Below, one piece after another: positions 18,302-28,000 of a DNA stretch of 64,000 nt. The number at the start of each line of letters is the position of its first letter. Position 1 is the first letter of the stretch. Made by a program: the position numbers and the translations under genes. Below the pieces are notes generated by a model. That model made no database searches. It saw only the letters and a list, made by a program, of their open reading frames with translations, and was not told the DNA's origin. This DNA comes from Sessilibacter corallicola (GTDB lineage: Bacteria; Pseudomonadota; Gammaproteobacteria; Pseudomonadales; Cellvibrionaceae), in contig NZ_JAJSLX010000001.1 of NCBI RefSeq assembly GCF_021290925.1, positions 1,240,001 through 1,304,000 of the forward strand. Reading direction: 5' to 3'.

Positions 18302-19144
18302 ATGGACAAGAATCTACGGTTAAGCTTTGAGTTTTTCCCACCAAAATCTGACAATGGTCGTGAAAAACTGATCGAAGTCCGCAATCAATTATCGTTGTAT
18401 AAACCAGAATTTTTCTCAGTCACTTACGGTGCTGGCGGCTCAACCCGAGACAATACTAAAGGTATTGTGAAGGAATTTAATGAGTCTGGATTCTCTACCG
18501 CGCCTCATCTGTCTTTCGGTGGCGATACTGAAGAAGATGTCGCGGCGTTAATTGAAGAATACAAAAATGCCGGAGTGAATCGCATCGTTGCTCTGCGTGG
18601 TGACATGCCATCGGGCATGGGTGGCGCTCATCAAATGGTGTACGCCAACGAACTAGTTGCCTTTATTCGCGAACGGTTTGGCGATCACTTTCAGCTAGAA
18701 GTTGCTGCTTACCCAGAAGTACACCCTGAAGCAGAAAGCTACGATGCCGACATTAAATATTTAAAACAAAAATTAGATGCAGGCGCAAACAGCGCTATTA
18801 CGCAGTACTTTTTCAATCCAGATGCGTATTTCTATTTTGTTGATCAGTGCCAGGCGGCAGGAATTACTCAGCCCATTTACCCAGGCATTATGCCGGTAAC
18901 AAATTACACCAAACTTGCGCGCTTCAGCGACAGTTGTGGTGCTGAAATTCCTCGTTGGATTCGCAAAAAATTACAGTCGTACGGTGACGATGTATTTTCA
19001 ATTAAATCTTTCGGCATTGATCTTATTACTGATCTTTGCGAAATGTTAATTGATAACGGCGCACCAGGTTTGCATTTTTACACCATGAATCAAATCGAAC
19101 CAACCGCGACTATCTTATCCAACTTAGGCGTTAAACCCGAATAA
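18302..19144 (+). CDS. metF: Methylenetetrahydrofolate reductase
   Basis: FAD-dependent reduction of 5,10-methylenetetrahydrofolate to 5-methyltetrahydrofolate, the methyl donor for homocysteine remethylation. The 280-residue protein starts with the family motif LSFEFFPPKS and has SVTYGAGGSTR (about 40-50), the VALRGDMP loop (about 97-104), the AAYPEVHPEA block and the ITQYFFNPDAYF strand. Length is typical of bacterial MetF. It follows ahcY by 56 bases with a strong hairpin in between, so its level may be set below that of ahcY. It completes the SAM cycle of this operon except for the methionine synthase, which is not in the window. Confidence 0.97.
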   Translation: MDKNLRLSFEFFPPKSDNGREKLIEVRNQLSLYKPEFFSVTYGAGGSTRDNTKGIVKEFNESGFSTAPHLSFGGDTEEDVAALIEEYKNAGVNRIVALRGDMPSGMGGAHQMVYANELVAFIRERFGDHFQLEVAAYPEVHPEAESYDADIKYLKQKLDAGANSAITQYFFNPDAYFYFVDQCQAAGITQPIYPGIMPVTNYTKLARFSDSCGAEIPRWIRKKLQSYGDDVFSIKSFGIDLITDLCEMLIDNGAPGLHFYTMNQIEPTATILSNLGVKPE

Positions 19145-19159
19145 TAGCTACACTCCGAC

Positions 19160-19888
19160 ATGCGTATTCCTAGAGTATTCCACCCCCAACCGTGTTCGGT
19201 TGGAATGAACGTCACCCTCGACGGTCAATCGGCTCATTATCTGATTAAAGTTTTACGCATGTCGGCGGGCCGCGAATTAATTTTATTTGATGGCAACGGC
19301 GCCGAATACGAAGCCATTATCGATTCCACAACAAAATCGACCGCCGTACTCAATATTACTTCTGAAAAAACGATCACCCGTCAATCGCCATTGCATGTTC
19401 ATTTAGGCATTGGAATTTCTCGCGGTGAACGGTTTGATTGGGTTTTGCAAAAATCCACAGAATTGGGCGTACACGCAATTACGCCACTGCTCACCGAAAG
19501 GGTCGAAGTTAAGTTAAAGCCCGACAGAATTGAAAAGAAAATGCAGCATTGGCAGCAAATTGTTGTAAGCGCCTGTGAACAATGCCAACTCAATATCTTA
19601 CCGGCTTTGCACACTCCCATAAAAATATCCCAGTGGCTGGCGCAAACACAGTGCGAAAAAAAATTCGTCTTGGATCATCGCGGGGAAAAATCAACACTGG
19701 AAGGAAACGCTCCTAGCTCGGCAGCACTACTAGTTGGGCCAGAAGGTGGGTTGACCGAGAGTGAGATTATTGAAGCAAGGAATTCGGGTTTTAATTCTCT
19801 GCAACTCGGACCAAGAGTACTAAGAACAGAAACCGCACCAATCAGTGCGTTGAGTATTTTGCAGTTTCAGTGGGGAGATTTCCGCTAA
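19160..19888 (+). CDS. rsmE: 16S rRNA m3U1498 methyltransferase
   Basis: Methylates N3 of U1498 of 16S rRNA in the assembled 30S subunit. A 242-residue SPOUT enzyme: an N-terminal PUA-like RNA-binding domain (1-70; MRIPRVFHPQ start), then the knotted SPOUT domain with SRGERFDWVLQKSTELGVHAITPL, LLVGPEGGLTESE and LGPRVLRTETAPISAL, all hallmark motifs. Length fits. It sits 15 bases after metF and is likely the last gene of the SAM-cycle operon. It is convergent with a GFA gene. Confidence 0.96.
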   Translation: MRIPRVFHPQPCSVGMNVTLDGQSAHYLIKVLRMSAGRELILFDGNGAEYEAIIDSTTKSTAVLNITSEKTITRQSPLHVHLGIGISRGERFDWVLQKSTELGVHAITPLLTERVEVKLKPDRIEKKMQHWQQIVVSACEQCQLNILPALHTPIKISQWLAQTQCEKKFVLDHRGEKSTLEGNAPSSAALLVGPEGGLTESEIIEARNSGFNSLQLGPRVLRTETAPISALSILQFQWGDFR

Positions 19889-19954
19889 CGTCGGAAACCA
19901 AAAATAGAATGTTTAACGGTTCGCTGATTGTAGCTTTTAAAAACTCTGTTCCTT

Positions 19955-20377
19955 TTATTCTGGAAAACCGTCAAACGTTTTTGCGCCTCGGGATTCCTCT
20001 AACCACGACATTCTCTCGTGCCAGAAAATATTGTCGTCTGGTTTTTTGGACGGCTGCTCATCTAAGCTTCCAGCCGGAACAATAAGCGCTTTGCCACTTT
20101 GACTGACAAATGGCAAACCACTGCCGCATTGGCTGCAAAACACGGATGTGAATTGTTTGGTCGGGTGGTCATAACGTTTCAGATAGTCTTCACCACTTAA
20201 CCAAGTAATATTATCAATACTTGTGAATAAGTTAGCGACATTCGACGAACCACTGATTTTTTGGCACTGCTTACAATGACACAAATGAAACGCCGTGAAA
20301 TCGTCGTTTGCTTCGAAGGTAACGGCACCGCATAAGCAGCCACCTTTAATTCGTCGAGTTTTTGTTACGTTTTCCAT
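19955..20377 (-). CDS. GFA/CENP-V domain zinc protein (paralogue 2)
   Basis: A 140-residue GFA-fold protein with the full zinc cysteine set: C14 and C16, C33, C35 and C38, C81 and C84. The motif HLCHCKQCQKISGSSNVAN is close to that of the paralogue at 4900-5337, and both share WLSGE and a C-terminal PAG(S/T)LD block, so they probably arose by duplication or were gained together. Substrate unknown. It lies 45 bases beyond the chpC stop on the same strand and could be read through from the chp operon, but no functional tie to pili is evident. Confidence 0.87.
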   Translation of the reverse strand: MENVTKTRRIKGGCLCGAVTFEANDDFTAFHLCHCKQCQKISGSSNVANLFTSIDNITWLSGEDYLKRYDHPTKQFTSVFCSQCGSGLPFVSQSGKALIVPAGSLDEQPSKKPDDNIFWHERMSWLEESRGAKTFDGFPE

Positions 20378-20422
20378 ACCTGTTCCAAACCCCTCTGGTC
20401 ACAATGTATCCAGTTGAATCTT

Positions 20423-20905
20423 TTAAAGGTCGAGTTCTAAATACGCTCGTTCGATTCCTGGAATATCCGGAATGATGGCTTCTTCAGCAGCGATCTGAAC
20501 TTTCATTAAATCGTATTTGTGCGCGGCTTCTTTTGAAGTCTCAATGATATGATCATTTTCAACTTGAGCTAGCCTCGGAATACCCTGGGTTACAATTCCC
20601 AAAAACGGCAAATGTTCGCTTTGACCGGTACAGTTTAATATCGCCACTCGAGCCCGAGTCGATACGCCAGGATTTTGGTCCCCGTTAATGGACTCATAAG
20701 AAACCAAAGGAATCGCGATGTTACGCCAGTAAAACTCACCGAGATACCATTGCGGACCTTTATCACCACGGAACGGCATCTCGTAGGGAACCATTTCTGC
20801 CACAGAGACTGTCGGTAATAAAAGGTTAAAGCCGTCTAGCGGCAAAAGCAGGCACGCTAAAATATCCAACTTTTCATAGTCGAGAAGTTTTGGTTCTTCG
20901 GTCAT
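20423..20905 (-). CDS. chpC: CheW-like adaptor of the pilus chemosensory system
   Basis: A 160-residue CheW-domain protein, expected to couple a chemoreceptor to the ChpA kinase at the cytoplasmic membrane. The CheW fold is recognisable from residues about 12-155: LDILACLLLPLDGFNLLLPTVSVAEMVP, WYLGEFYWRNIAIPLVSYE and HLPFLGIVTQGIPRLAQV. It is divergent from PilI, the other CheW protein in this cluster. The position after chpB matches ChpC of Pseudomonas, where it links additional receptors. It is 143 bases downstream of chpB. Confidence 0.88.
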   Translation of the reverse strand: MTEEPKLLDYEKLDILACLLLPLDGFNLLLPTVSVAEMVPYEMPFRGDKGPQWYLGEFYWRNIAIPLVSYESINGDQNPGVSTRARVAILNCTGQSEHLPFLGIVTQGIPRLAQVENDHIIETSKEAAHKYDLMKVQIAAEEAIIPDIPGIERAYLELDL

Positions 20906-21048
20906 GAATTTTCCTGATTCTTATCTTTTGAATCGAGACGGTAGTTCTACGATTCAATCATGTGTTCATCAATGATGCTTGGCGATACAGCAGTCAATAA
21001 GCGAGTGAAGCAACTCCACAAAACGAGAAAACCGTTAGGTGCTCGCGT

Positions 21049-22077
21049 TTATGTTGGGCTTTTGTCAGTACTACGAATCAACTGTTCTGCCATTTCTTTC
21101 GGTGACGCAGAGTATTCAACCACACCGCATTTCATCACGCTCTCGGGCATGGAATTAACCACACAGGTGTCTGGCGCTTGTGCCCAAACTCTACCACCTT
21201 TGCTGGCATAAATCTTTGCACCGCTGGTACCGTCACAATCCATGCCTGAAAAAATAATGATTCCACCGTCGTAACCGCAGCCATTGGCAAAAGACACCGC
21301 GGTGGCGTCAATGGATGGCTGGAACCGGCCCTGCCAAGGCGCATCCTCAATAATGGCAATGCCGCCGGTCAGAACTCGTAACTGGCGATTTGCGGGCACC
21401 ACCAAAATCGATTTTGGTGTTAGTACATCACCGCTTCTGGCCACCTGAGCTTGATAACCGTTGCGCTTACTGAACATGGCAATGAGGTTTTTTTCAAAGC
21501 CCGGCTCTATGTGCTGAACGTATAAAAACGAGTAATCGCTGTCGGCGGGAAGGTTCTCAATAAATTCTTTTACCGCCTCGGGGCCTCCGGTAGAGCCCGC
21601 CAATAGCCATGTTTTTTGCGGTACGTGTAGGTAATCTTGCTGATGAGCGTAGAGGCTAAGAAGCTTTTCCGTTAAACGCTGTTCGATGTCCGCCATCACA
21701 CTCGGCGTATTAACGGGAAGGTAATCGTCTAAATAAAGGGCAGGTTTGTTAACTTCCACGGTTTTTGCAATCACTTGCTCCAAACCGTTATCGATGCCGG
21801 AAGAAATATCGACGATAACAACATCGGCCGCAGCCAGTGCTTCTTCGATATCGACGACGAGAAAATAAGAAATAACCGCCGCACGATTTTCATCTAAAAA
21901 TTGCGCGGCGCCATCGTGCTGTGGGATAGGAGTCAGTTGTTCATTGGCGGAATCCTTCTCCGCCAAACTTTCAACGACAACGGTTTCGAAGCCTCGCTTG
22001 TGAAGCATTTCAACAAGCAAACCTCGATGTGTCTTTTCCGCACTAACAACAGCAACGCTTACCTGCGAGTGATTCAA
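21049..22077 (-). CDS. chpB: CheB-type methylesterase of the pilus chemosensory system
   Basis: Removes methyl groups from PilJ glutamates, opposing PilK. The C-terminal methylesterase domain (about 150-340) has the catalytic triad blocks: serine in LLAGSTGGPEAV, histidine in YVQHIEPGF, aspartate in GMDCDGTSGA. The first 120 residues resemble a receiver but lack the acidic phospho-pocket, so phosphorylation is unlikely. I chose the TTG at 22077, four bases after the chpA stop with CAGG upstream; another in-frame TTG at 22107 would overlap chpA by 26 bases. Both imply tight coupling to chpA. There is no ATG near the start. Confidence 0.9.
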   Translation of the reverse strand: MNHSQVSVAVVSAEKTHRGLLVEMLHKRGFETVVVESLAEKDSANEQLTPIPQHDGAAQFLDENRAAVISYFLVVDIEEALAAADVVIVDISSGIDNGLEQVIAKTVEVNKPALYLDDYLPVNTPSVMADIEQRLTEKLLSLYAHQQDYLHVPQKTWLLAGSTGGPEAVKEFIENLPADSDYSFLYVQHIEPGFEKNLIAMFSKRNGYQAQVARSGDVLTPKSILVVPANRQLRVLTGGIAIIEDAPWQGRFQPSIDATAVSFANGCGYDGGIIIFSGMDCDGTSGAKIYASKGGRVWAQAPDTCVVNSMPESVMKCGVVEYSASPKEMAEQLIRSTDKSPT

Positions 22078-22081
22078 TGGT

Positions 22082-25000
22082 CTAAACCTGAATTTCTGTT
22101 TGCCCAATCAGTGCTTTGATGTGCTGCAGTAGATCGTCTTCCTGATAAGGCTTTCCAAGATAATTGTTAACGCCCAACTCTAATGCCCGCTCTCTGTGTT
22201 TGGAACCAGTTCGCGACGTAATCATGATGATGGGCAAATCTTTTAGATGCGTGGATGAGCGAATATTTTTCGCCACCTCAAAACCATCCATACGCGGCAT
22301 TTCAATATCCAGCAGCATTACATCTGGCACTTTGTCCTGAAGCTGACGCAGTGCATCGACACCGTCTTTCGCTGTCATGACATTAAAGCCTTCACGTTCC
22401 AAAAAGCGGCTGGTCACTTTACGCACGGTTACCGAGTCATCGACAATAATAACGGTTGGTACGACGTCTTCTTTTTCCTCAACCGGTGGCAACGCGTTTT
22501 CACGCATTTCTTCAAGAGCATTGGTTTGCGCAATCATACGACGGATTAAAGCGAGTAAGTCGAGAATCACGACCACGGAACCATCACCCATCACGGTAGC
22601 GCCGGACAAGCCATCCACACCACTAAACTGAGCACCCAAACTCTTCACCACGATCTCGCGGCTGCCCAACAGGTTATCTACCTGCAATGCAACTGAGTAT
22701 TCTTGCGAGCGTACTAACAATACCGGCAAAGGAAGTGCGCGACCTTCAACTTGATAGCGATGATTTTCATCCAACAAACCGCCGAGATGTTTCACTTGGT
22801 ATTGCTGACCGGCGTATTCAAAACGCGCATCTGGGGTTGAGTAATAATGCTCTAACTCATACGGGCTGACTCGCACAATACCTTCAATGGTGTTGAGCGG
22901 TACGGCGAATAAATCATCGCCAATGGCTACCATCAATGCGCGGTTTACCGACAGGGTAAACGGTAAACGCATGGTGAATTCACTGCCTAAACCTTCTTGA
23001 GAGGCAATGCTCACCGAACCACCGAGTTGTTTAATCTCGGAGTTCACCACGTCCATACCCACACCGCGACCCGAAATTTGGGTAACGTGCTCTGCGGTAG
23101 AGAATCCCGCAGCAAGAATAAACTGAATGATGTCTTTGTCGCTCAACTGAGCATCTTCGGACATCAAACCACGTTCGATCGCCTTCTGGCGCACACGTGC
23201 GATGTTTACTCCGCAACCGTCATCGCTCAGGCGCAAAATAACGTCGCCGCCTTCACGGCCAAGGCTCAAACGTACGGTGCCAATTTCTTGTTTACCAGAG
23301 GCAACTCGCACATCCGGCATTTCGATACCATGGTCAACGGCGTTACGCAGCATGTGCTCCAATGGCGCAACCATGCGTTCGAGCATTGTACGATCCAGTT
23401 CACCTTCAACGTTGTCGAGTTCGAAATTAACTCGCTTGCCAAGCTCAGATGAAATTTGGCGAATGATGCGGCGCAATCTCGGTACCAAACGCGAGAACGG
23501 TACCATTCGAGACCGCATTAAGCCTTCTTGCAGTTCGGTATTAATGCGCGATTGTTGCAGCAATAAAGTTTCTGTGTCGCGTGTTTTTTCCGACAGGGTG
23601 GCTTTCAAATCCAACAAGTCAGAAGCCGATTCAACCAGCGAGCGAGAGAGCTGCTGTAATTGTGAGTAACGGTCCATCTCAAGTGGATCGAAATCTTCCA
23701 ACGCTTCCATTTGTTCCTGGCGGAAGAGAATCTGTGCTTCGGTCTCAATATCTAGGCGACGTAACTGTTCTTGCAAACGCTCAATGGTGAATTCCATTTC
23801 GTCGATGGTGAAGCCAATTTCACTGACTTGCTCTTCCATTCGAGCACGGGAGATGGATGTCTCACCAGCGAGGTTTACCAGTTCTTCCAATAGTTCGGCT
23901 GAAACTTTCACCGACTCTTGCGCTGCACCACCACGTTGGGCAATTTGAGCCCCCATCATGGTTTGTACAGGTGGCGCAGTTAATTTGTCAGACCGCAGTG
24001 GTTTGAGCGGCGTGATTGGAGTTTCTTCAAGCGTTTTGCGCGGCGCAAATGGAACTACATTCGAAGGACCGTCACTGCTGTGGGTAATTTCTTGAGCAGA
24101 CAGGTATTCACCCGACGTAGGCGTTTCGCTGATGTTTTCTTCGGTGTCAGTGACTTCTTCGCTCTCAACGGCGTTATCGTTACTGATTGGCGCGACAGGT
24201 GTCTCGGCAACATCAAGAGTTTGCGACTGACCTTCAACCAACGGCAACTCACCTGCAATAAAGAGTTTGCGCATGCCACTGGTGGAACCGTCCTGAATGT
24301 AGGTTTGTACTTGATCAGAACTTACGTGCAAAAGCTCGTAATAGGCATTTACTTTGTTGAAGAAGGTGTCATCCAGCTCACCACGATCGTGCTTAATTAA
24401 ATACGATTCGAATTCATGCGCCGCTTCACCCAGCCCCATCAATCCAGCCAGACGCGCACTTCCTTTAAAGGTGTGAAGCAAACGCTTGAGCTTTTCTGAG
24501 CAATCATCACGCTCCCAATCTTCCATCCAATCGTGTACAGAAGCATCGATTTCTTCGAGCAGCTCAAAAGACTCTTCACTGAAAATTTCGATGATGTCGG
24601 GATCAATATCGAGGTCATCAAGAGAATCGTTTTCTTCCGCCACTGGCTCAGAAGCCGTGGGCGGCTCAGTAACAACCGGGGACTCTGCAACAGGCTGCTC
24701 AAGTACCGGTGTTTCACTGACCTTGGTCGGCTCATCAAACGTAGGTGTTGTTACTTCAGAAGGTTGAACAAATTCTGTGTCGCTTCTCTGATCGAGAGAG
24801 GACGATCGGTGAATTTCGGCGATGACATCGTTTAAATCACTTGTCTGTGGCTCAAAACTAGCTGCAACGTCATCGGAAACCGAAGGTTCTTCAACAGCCA
24901 AATGATCGTCGCTGTCGAGAGGCTCTTCGTTTTCAAACTCAATTTCAACAGAATCCTGATCATCTGATGAGCTTGGCGTTAGAGACGCAACGTTATCGAA

Positions 25001-28000
25001 CTCAAAGTCGCCGAGATCGGTGTGATTAAGGTCTGATTTATTAAGATCAGAATTGTTGAGATCAGAACCGTCGGAATCTATGCTCGCAAGATCAGATTCA
25101 GCCAAGTTCGACGACAGCAATTCGTCTTCGTCGATCAACTCTTCCCCAAGCTGGTATTCCGAGGTTTCAGAAGGTTCTTCTTCGTTTAAATCAACTTCGA
25201 TATCAAGCAGGGGTAAATCTTCATCTTCGTCATGAATTGAATCCAACAATTCAGGAACAAGATTTCCGGCTTCGACCTCGACATCTGTCTCTGATGATTC
25301 TGAGTCACTGAGCAGAGGAACACTGTCTTCAATGACAAGATCTGGAACTTCGGTACTGGCGAGTAAATCTTCTGAGGATAACGATTGTGAATCAAGCAAC
25401 GCTTGATCTTCAGACTCGGTTTCAGATTCATCCAGAATGACAACAAAATCATCGCCATCAACCGTTTCGGTTAAATCTGGAATGACCGCCTCGTGATTGT
25501 CCTCTGAAGCAATGTACAGATGATCGTCCGATTCAATGCCAGTTTCTTCTGCTGGCTGTTCACTCACTGAGTCTTCGTTAGAGGCACTAACTACTTCGCT
25601 AACCGAAGATTCATCAAAACCTACAGTAAACCAGCTGTCATCCTGAGCATCCGCAGGTTGAATTTCAGTCTCTGCTGTTTCGATTATTGCTTCGTCGCTG
25701 GATTCCTCTAACTCTGGATTTAACCCTGGATTTAACTCTGGAATGCCCTGCTCTGAAATATTCTGTTCGTGAATGTCATCAGATGGCTCAATAAATTCAG
25801 ACGATAATTCGGGCTCATCAACGTCATCAAAGCTTGCGAAGCTTTCTTCACGATTAACCAATGGTGCTGGAGCATTGTCGTTACATTCATCGAGCAATAA
25901 TTCGATATCTGCGCGAAGCTGAATCGATACTGGCGGCAGATTTTGCCCGGCAGCCACCGAATCGATCATATCCAGTAAGAATTCGTGTCCTCGGCCGAGT
26001 ACATCAAAGAATCGATCGTTTAATACCAACTTCTGATCGAGCGCAGCCTGATAAAGTTTTTCTAGCAGCTCAGACAGCAATGCCATTTCGCTGTAATTGG
26101 CGCGCGACGCACCGCGATACAGTAGATGTAACTCTTGGAAAATAGCTTCCAACTCGCTGTCAGAAAGGTTGTTTTCACGCCATTTCGCCAAATAAATCTC
26201 TGCATCGAGCAAGAGATTCATTTCTTCGGCCATGAAAATCGACAGCAATTCGGGGTCGACGGGTTTGGACTGAGCAGAACCATCTTGTTGACGCAAGATC
26301 GGTCCAATAAATTTTTCTCTCAGTTCAGTAACTCTTGCGAGGAATTGGTCCAATCTTGGGATAACCAGAGCTTCATTGGTAGCAATTTGATCGAGAACGA
26401 TCTCAATGTACTCAACACCATCTTTGATTAAGAAGAGAATGTCTTCATCGATTGATAGGTAGTAACTGCGCAGCTCTTTAACAAAGTTTTCTAACGGAGT
26501 TGCCAATTGCGCAATTGGCGTAACTTCCGCCATATGAGCGCTACCTTTTAAGGTGTGAAGCGCTCTCTGCATTGGATCACTGGGAGTATCGAAGATAGGT
26601 GCGGATGCATCCATCTCATCGATGTAATCCTTAATTGTCTCTAGATGACCTCGCGCTTCTGCACTGAAGATTTCCCACAGTACCGCTTGGCTATCGTCGT
26701 CATATTCATCTTCGATTGCATCGACAAAATTTTGATTCTCTTCGGGCACAAGAGTATCAATTTGAGTAGCAGCTTCGAATCCAGAACTGACACCAAAAGA
26801 ATCAGTCTCGCCTTGAGATGAATGATCTAGCGCCAAATCCGATGTAACGGTTTTTTTTTGTGCTATGTCATTTTCGGAATCTAGCAAACCTTCAGGATCA
26901 ACACCGGACGCAATCTCATCCGCCCACGACATATACTGACGGCACAGTTCAGGCTTAGGATTCGGCTTGTTAAGCTTAAAGCTCTCAATAAGATCCGGCA
27001 GAAGCTTTAAGACACGATTGATTAACTCAACCTGTATTGGATCAGCAGAGATGGTTTTGTCGATGATACGGTTGAGCATATTCTCAATTGCCCAAGCCAG
27101 CTCACCAATGTCGCTGGCACCAACCATGCGACCGCTGCCCTTAAGCGTATGAAAACCTCTGCGGAATTCGGTAAGTGCTTCCTGATCGGACTGATCTTCA
27201 GCCCAACGCGGATAGTAGGCATCGATAGTTGCAGAAACTTCTTCCGCCTCTTCGATAAAGATTTCGATAATCTCATCATCAATAAGATCATCGCTTGGCG
27301 CAGACTCTTGTTCTACCGCTTCAATGACTGGATCAATAGATTCATTACTTTCGGCAATTTCATCAGAAATTTCTTCAACACTTTCTAAACTGGTATCTGC
27401 ACTTTCAGATACAGCTTCTGCGCTCTGATTGTCATTCACCTCAACCAAGGCAGACGTTTCCGGCGCTTCGCCAGCCAGCATTTTTCGCCAAGGATCATCA
27501 ACCTGGAATTCTTGGCGTGATTGATCATCAGAAATTGGTGTTTGCGAAGGAGCGATTGTCTCGGAATGTAGATTGGATTCTTGAACATCGCTTACTGGCG
27601 AGTCAAAAGATTCGAACTCGGTTTCAACAATTGGCGGCTCAATTGAAGATTCAACGTCAGGCTCCGATTCCTCTTGTTGGGTTTGCTCTGGAACATCCAA
27701 GCCCAGATTTCTGACGCTGTCTTCGGCCACTGCCAACAGCATTTCGTCGTCATCCTGGCCTTCATTACTGCCAAGATGCTCTAGGTAATATTCAATACTC
27801 GCAATAGCATCAGCCAAAGTGTCTAAGCTGCGCCACTCAGGAACGTGGTTTTCAGTTAATAGCTTTGTCTCAATATACTCTGCGCAAGCACCCAATACCG
27901 ACGCCGCTCGGGGAATCGGTACCATGTCCAATCCACCGCGAATTTCCCGCAGAAGCTTAGGAACATTATCGAGATGTTTTTTGTCCCACTGGCTGGCAAT

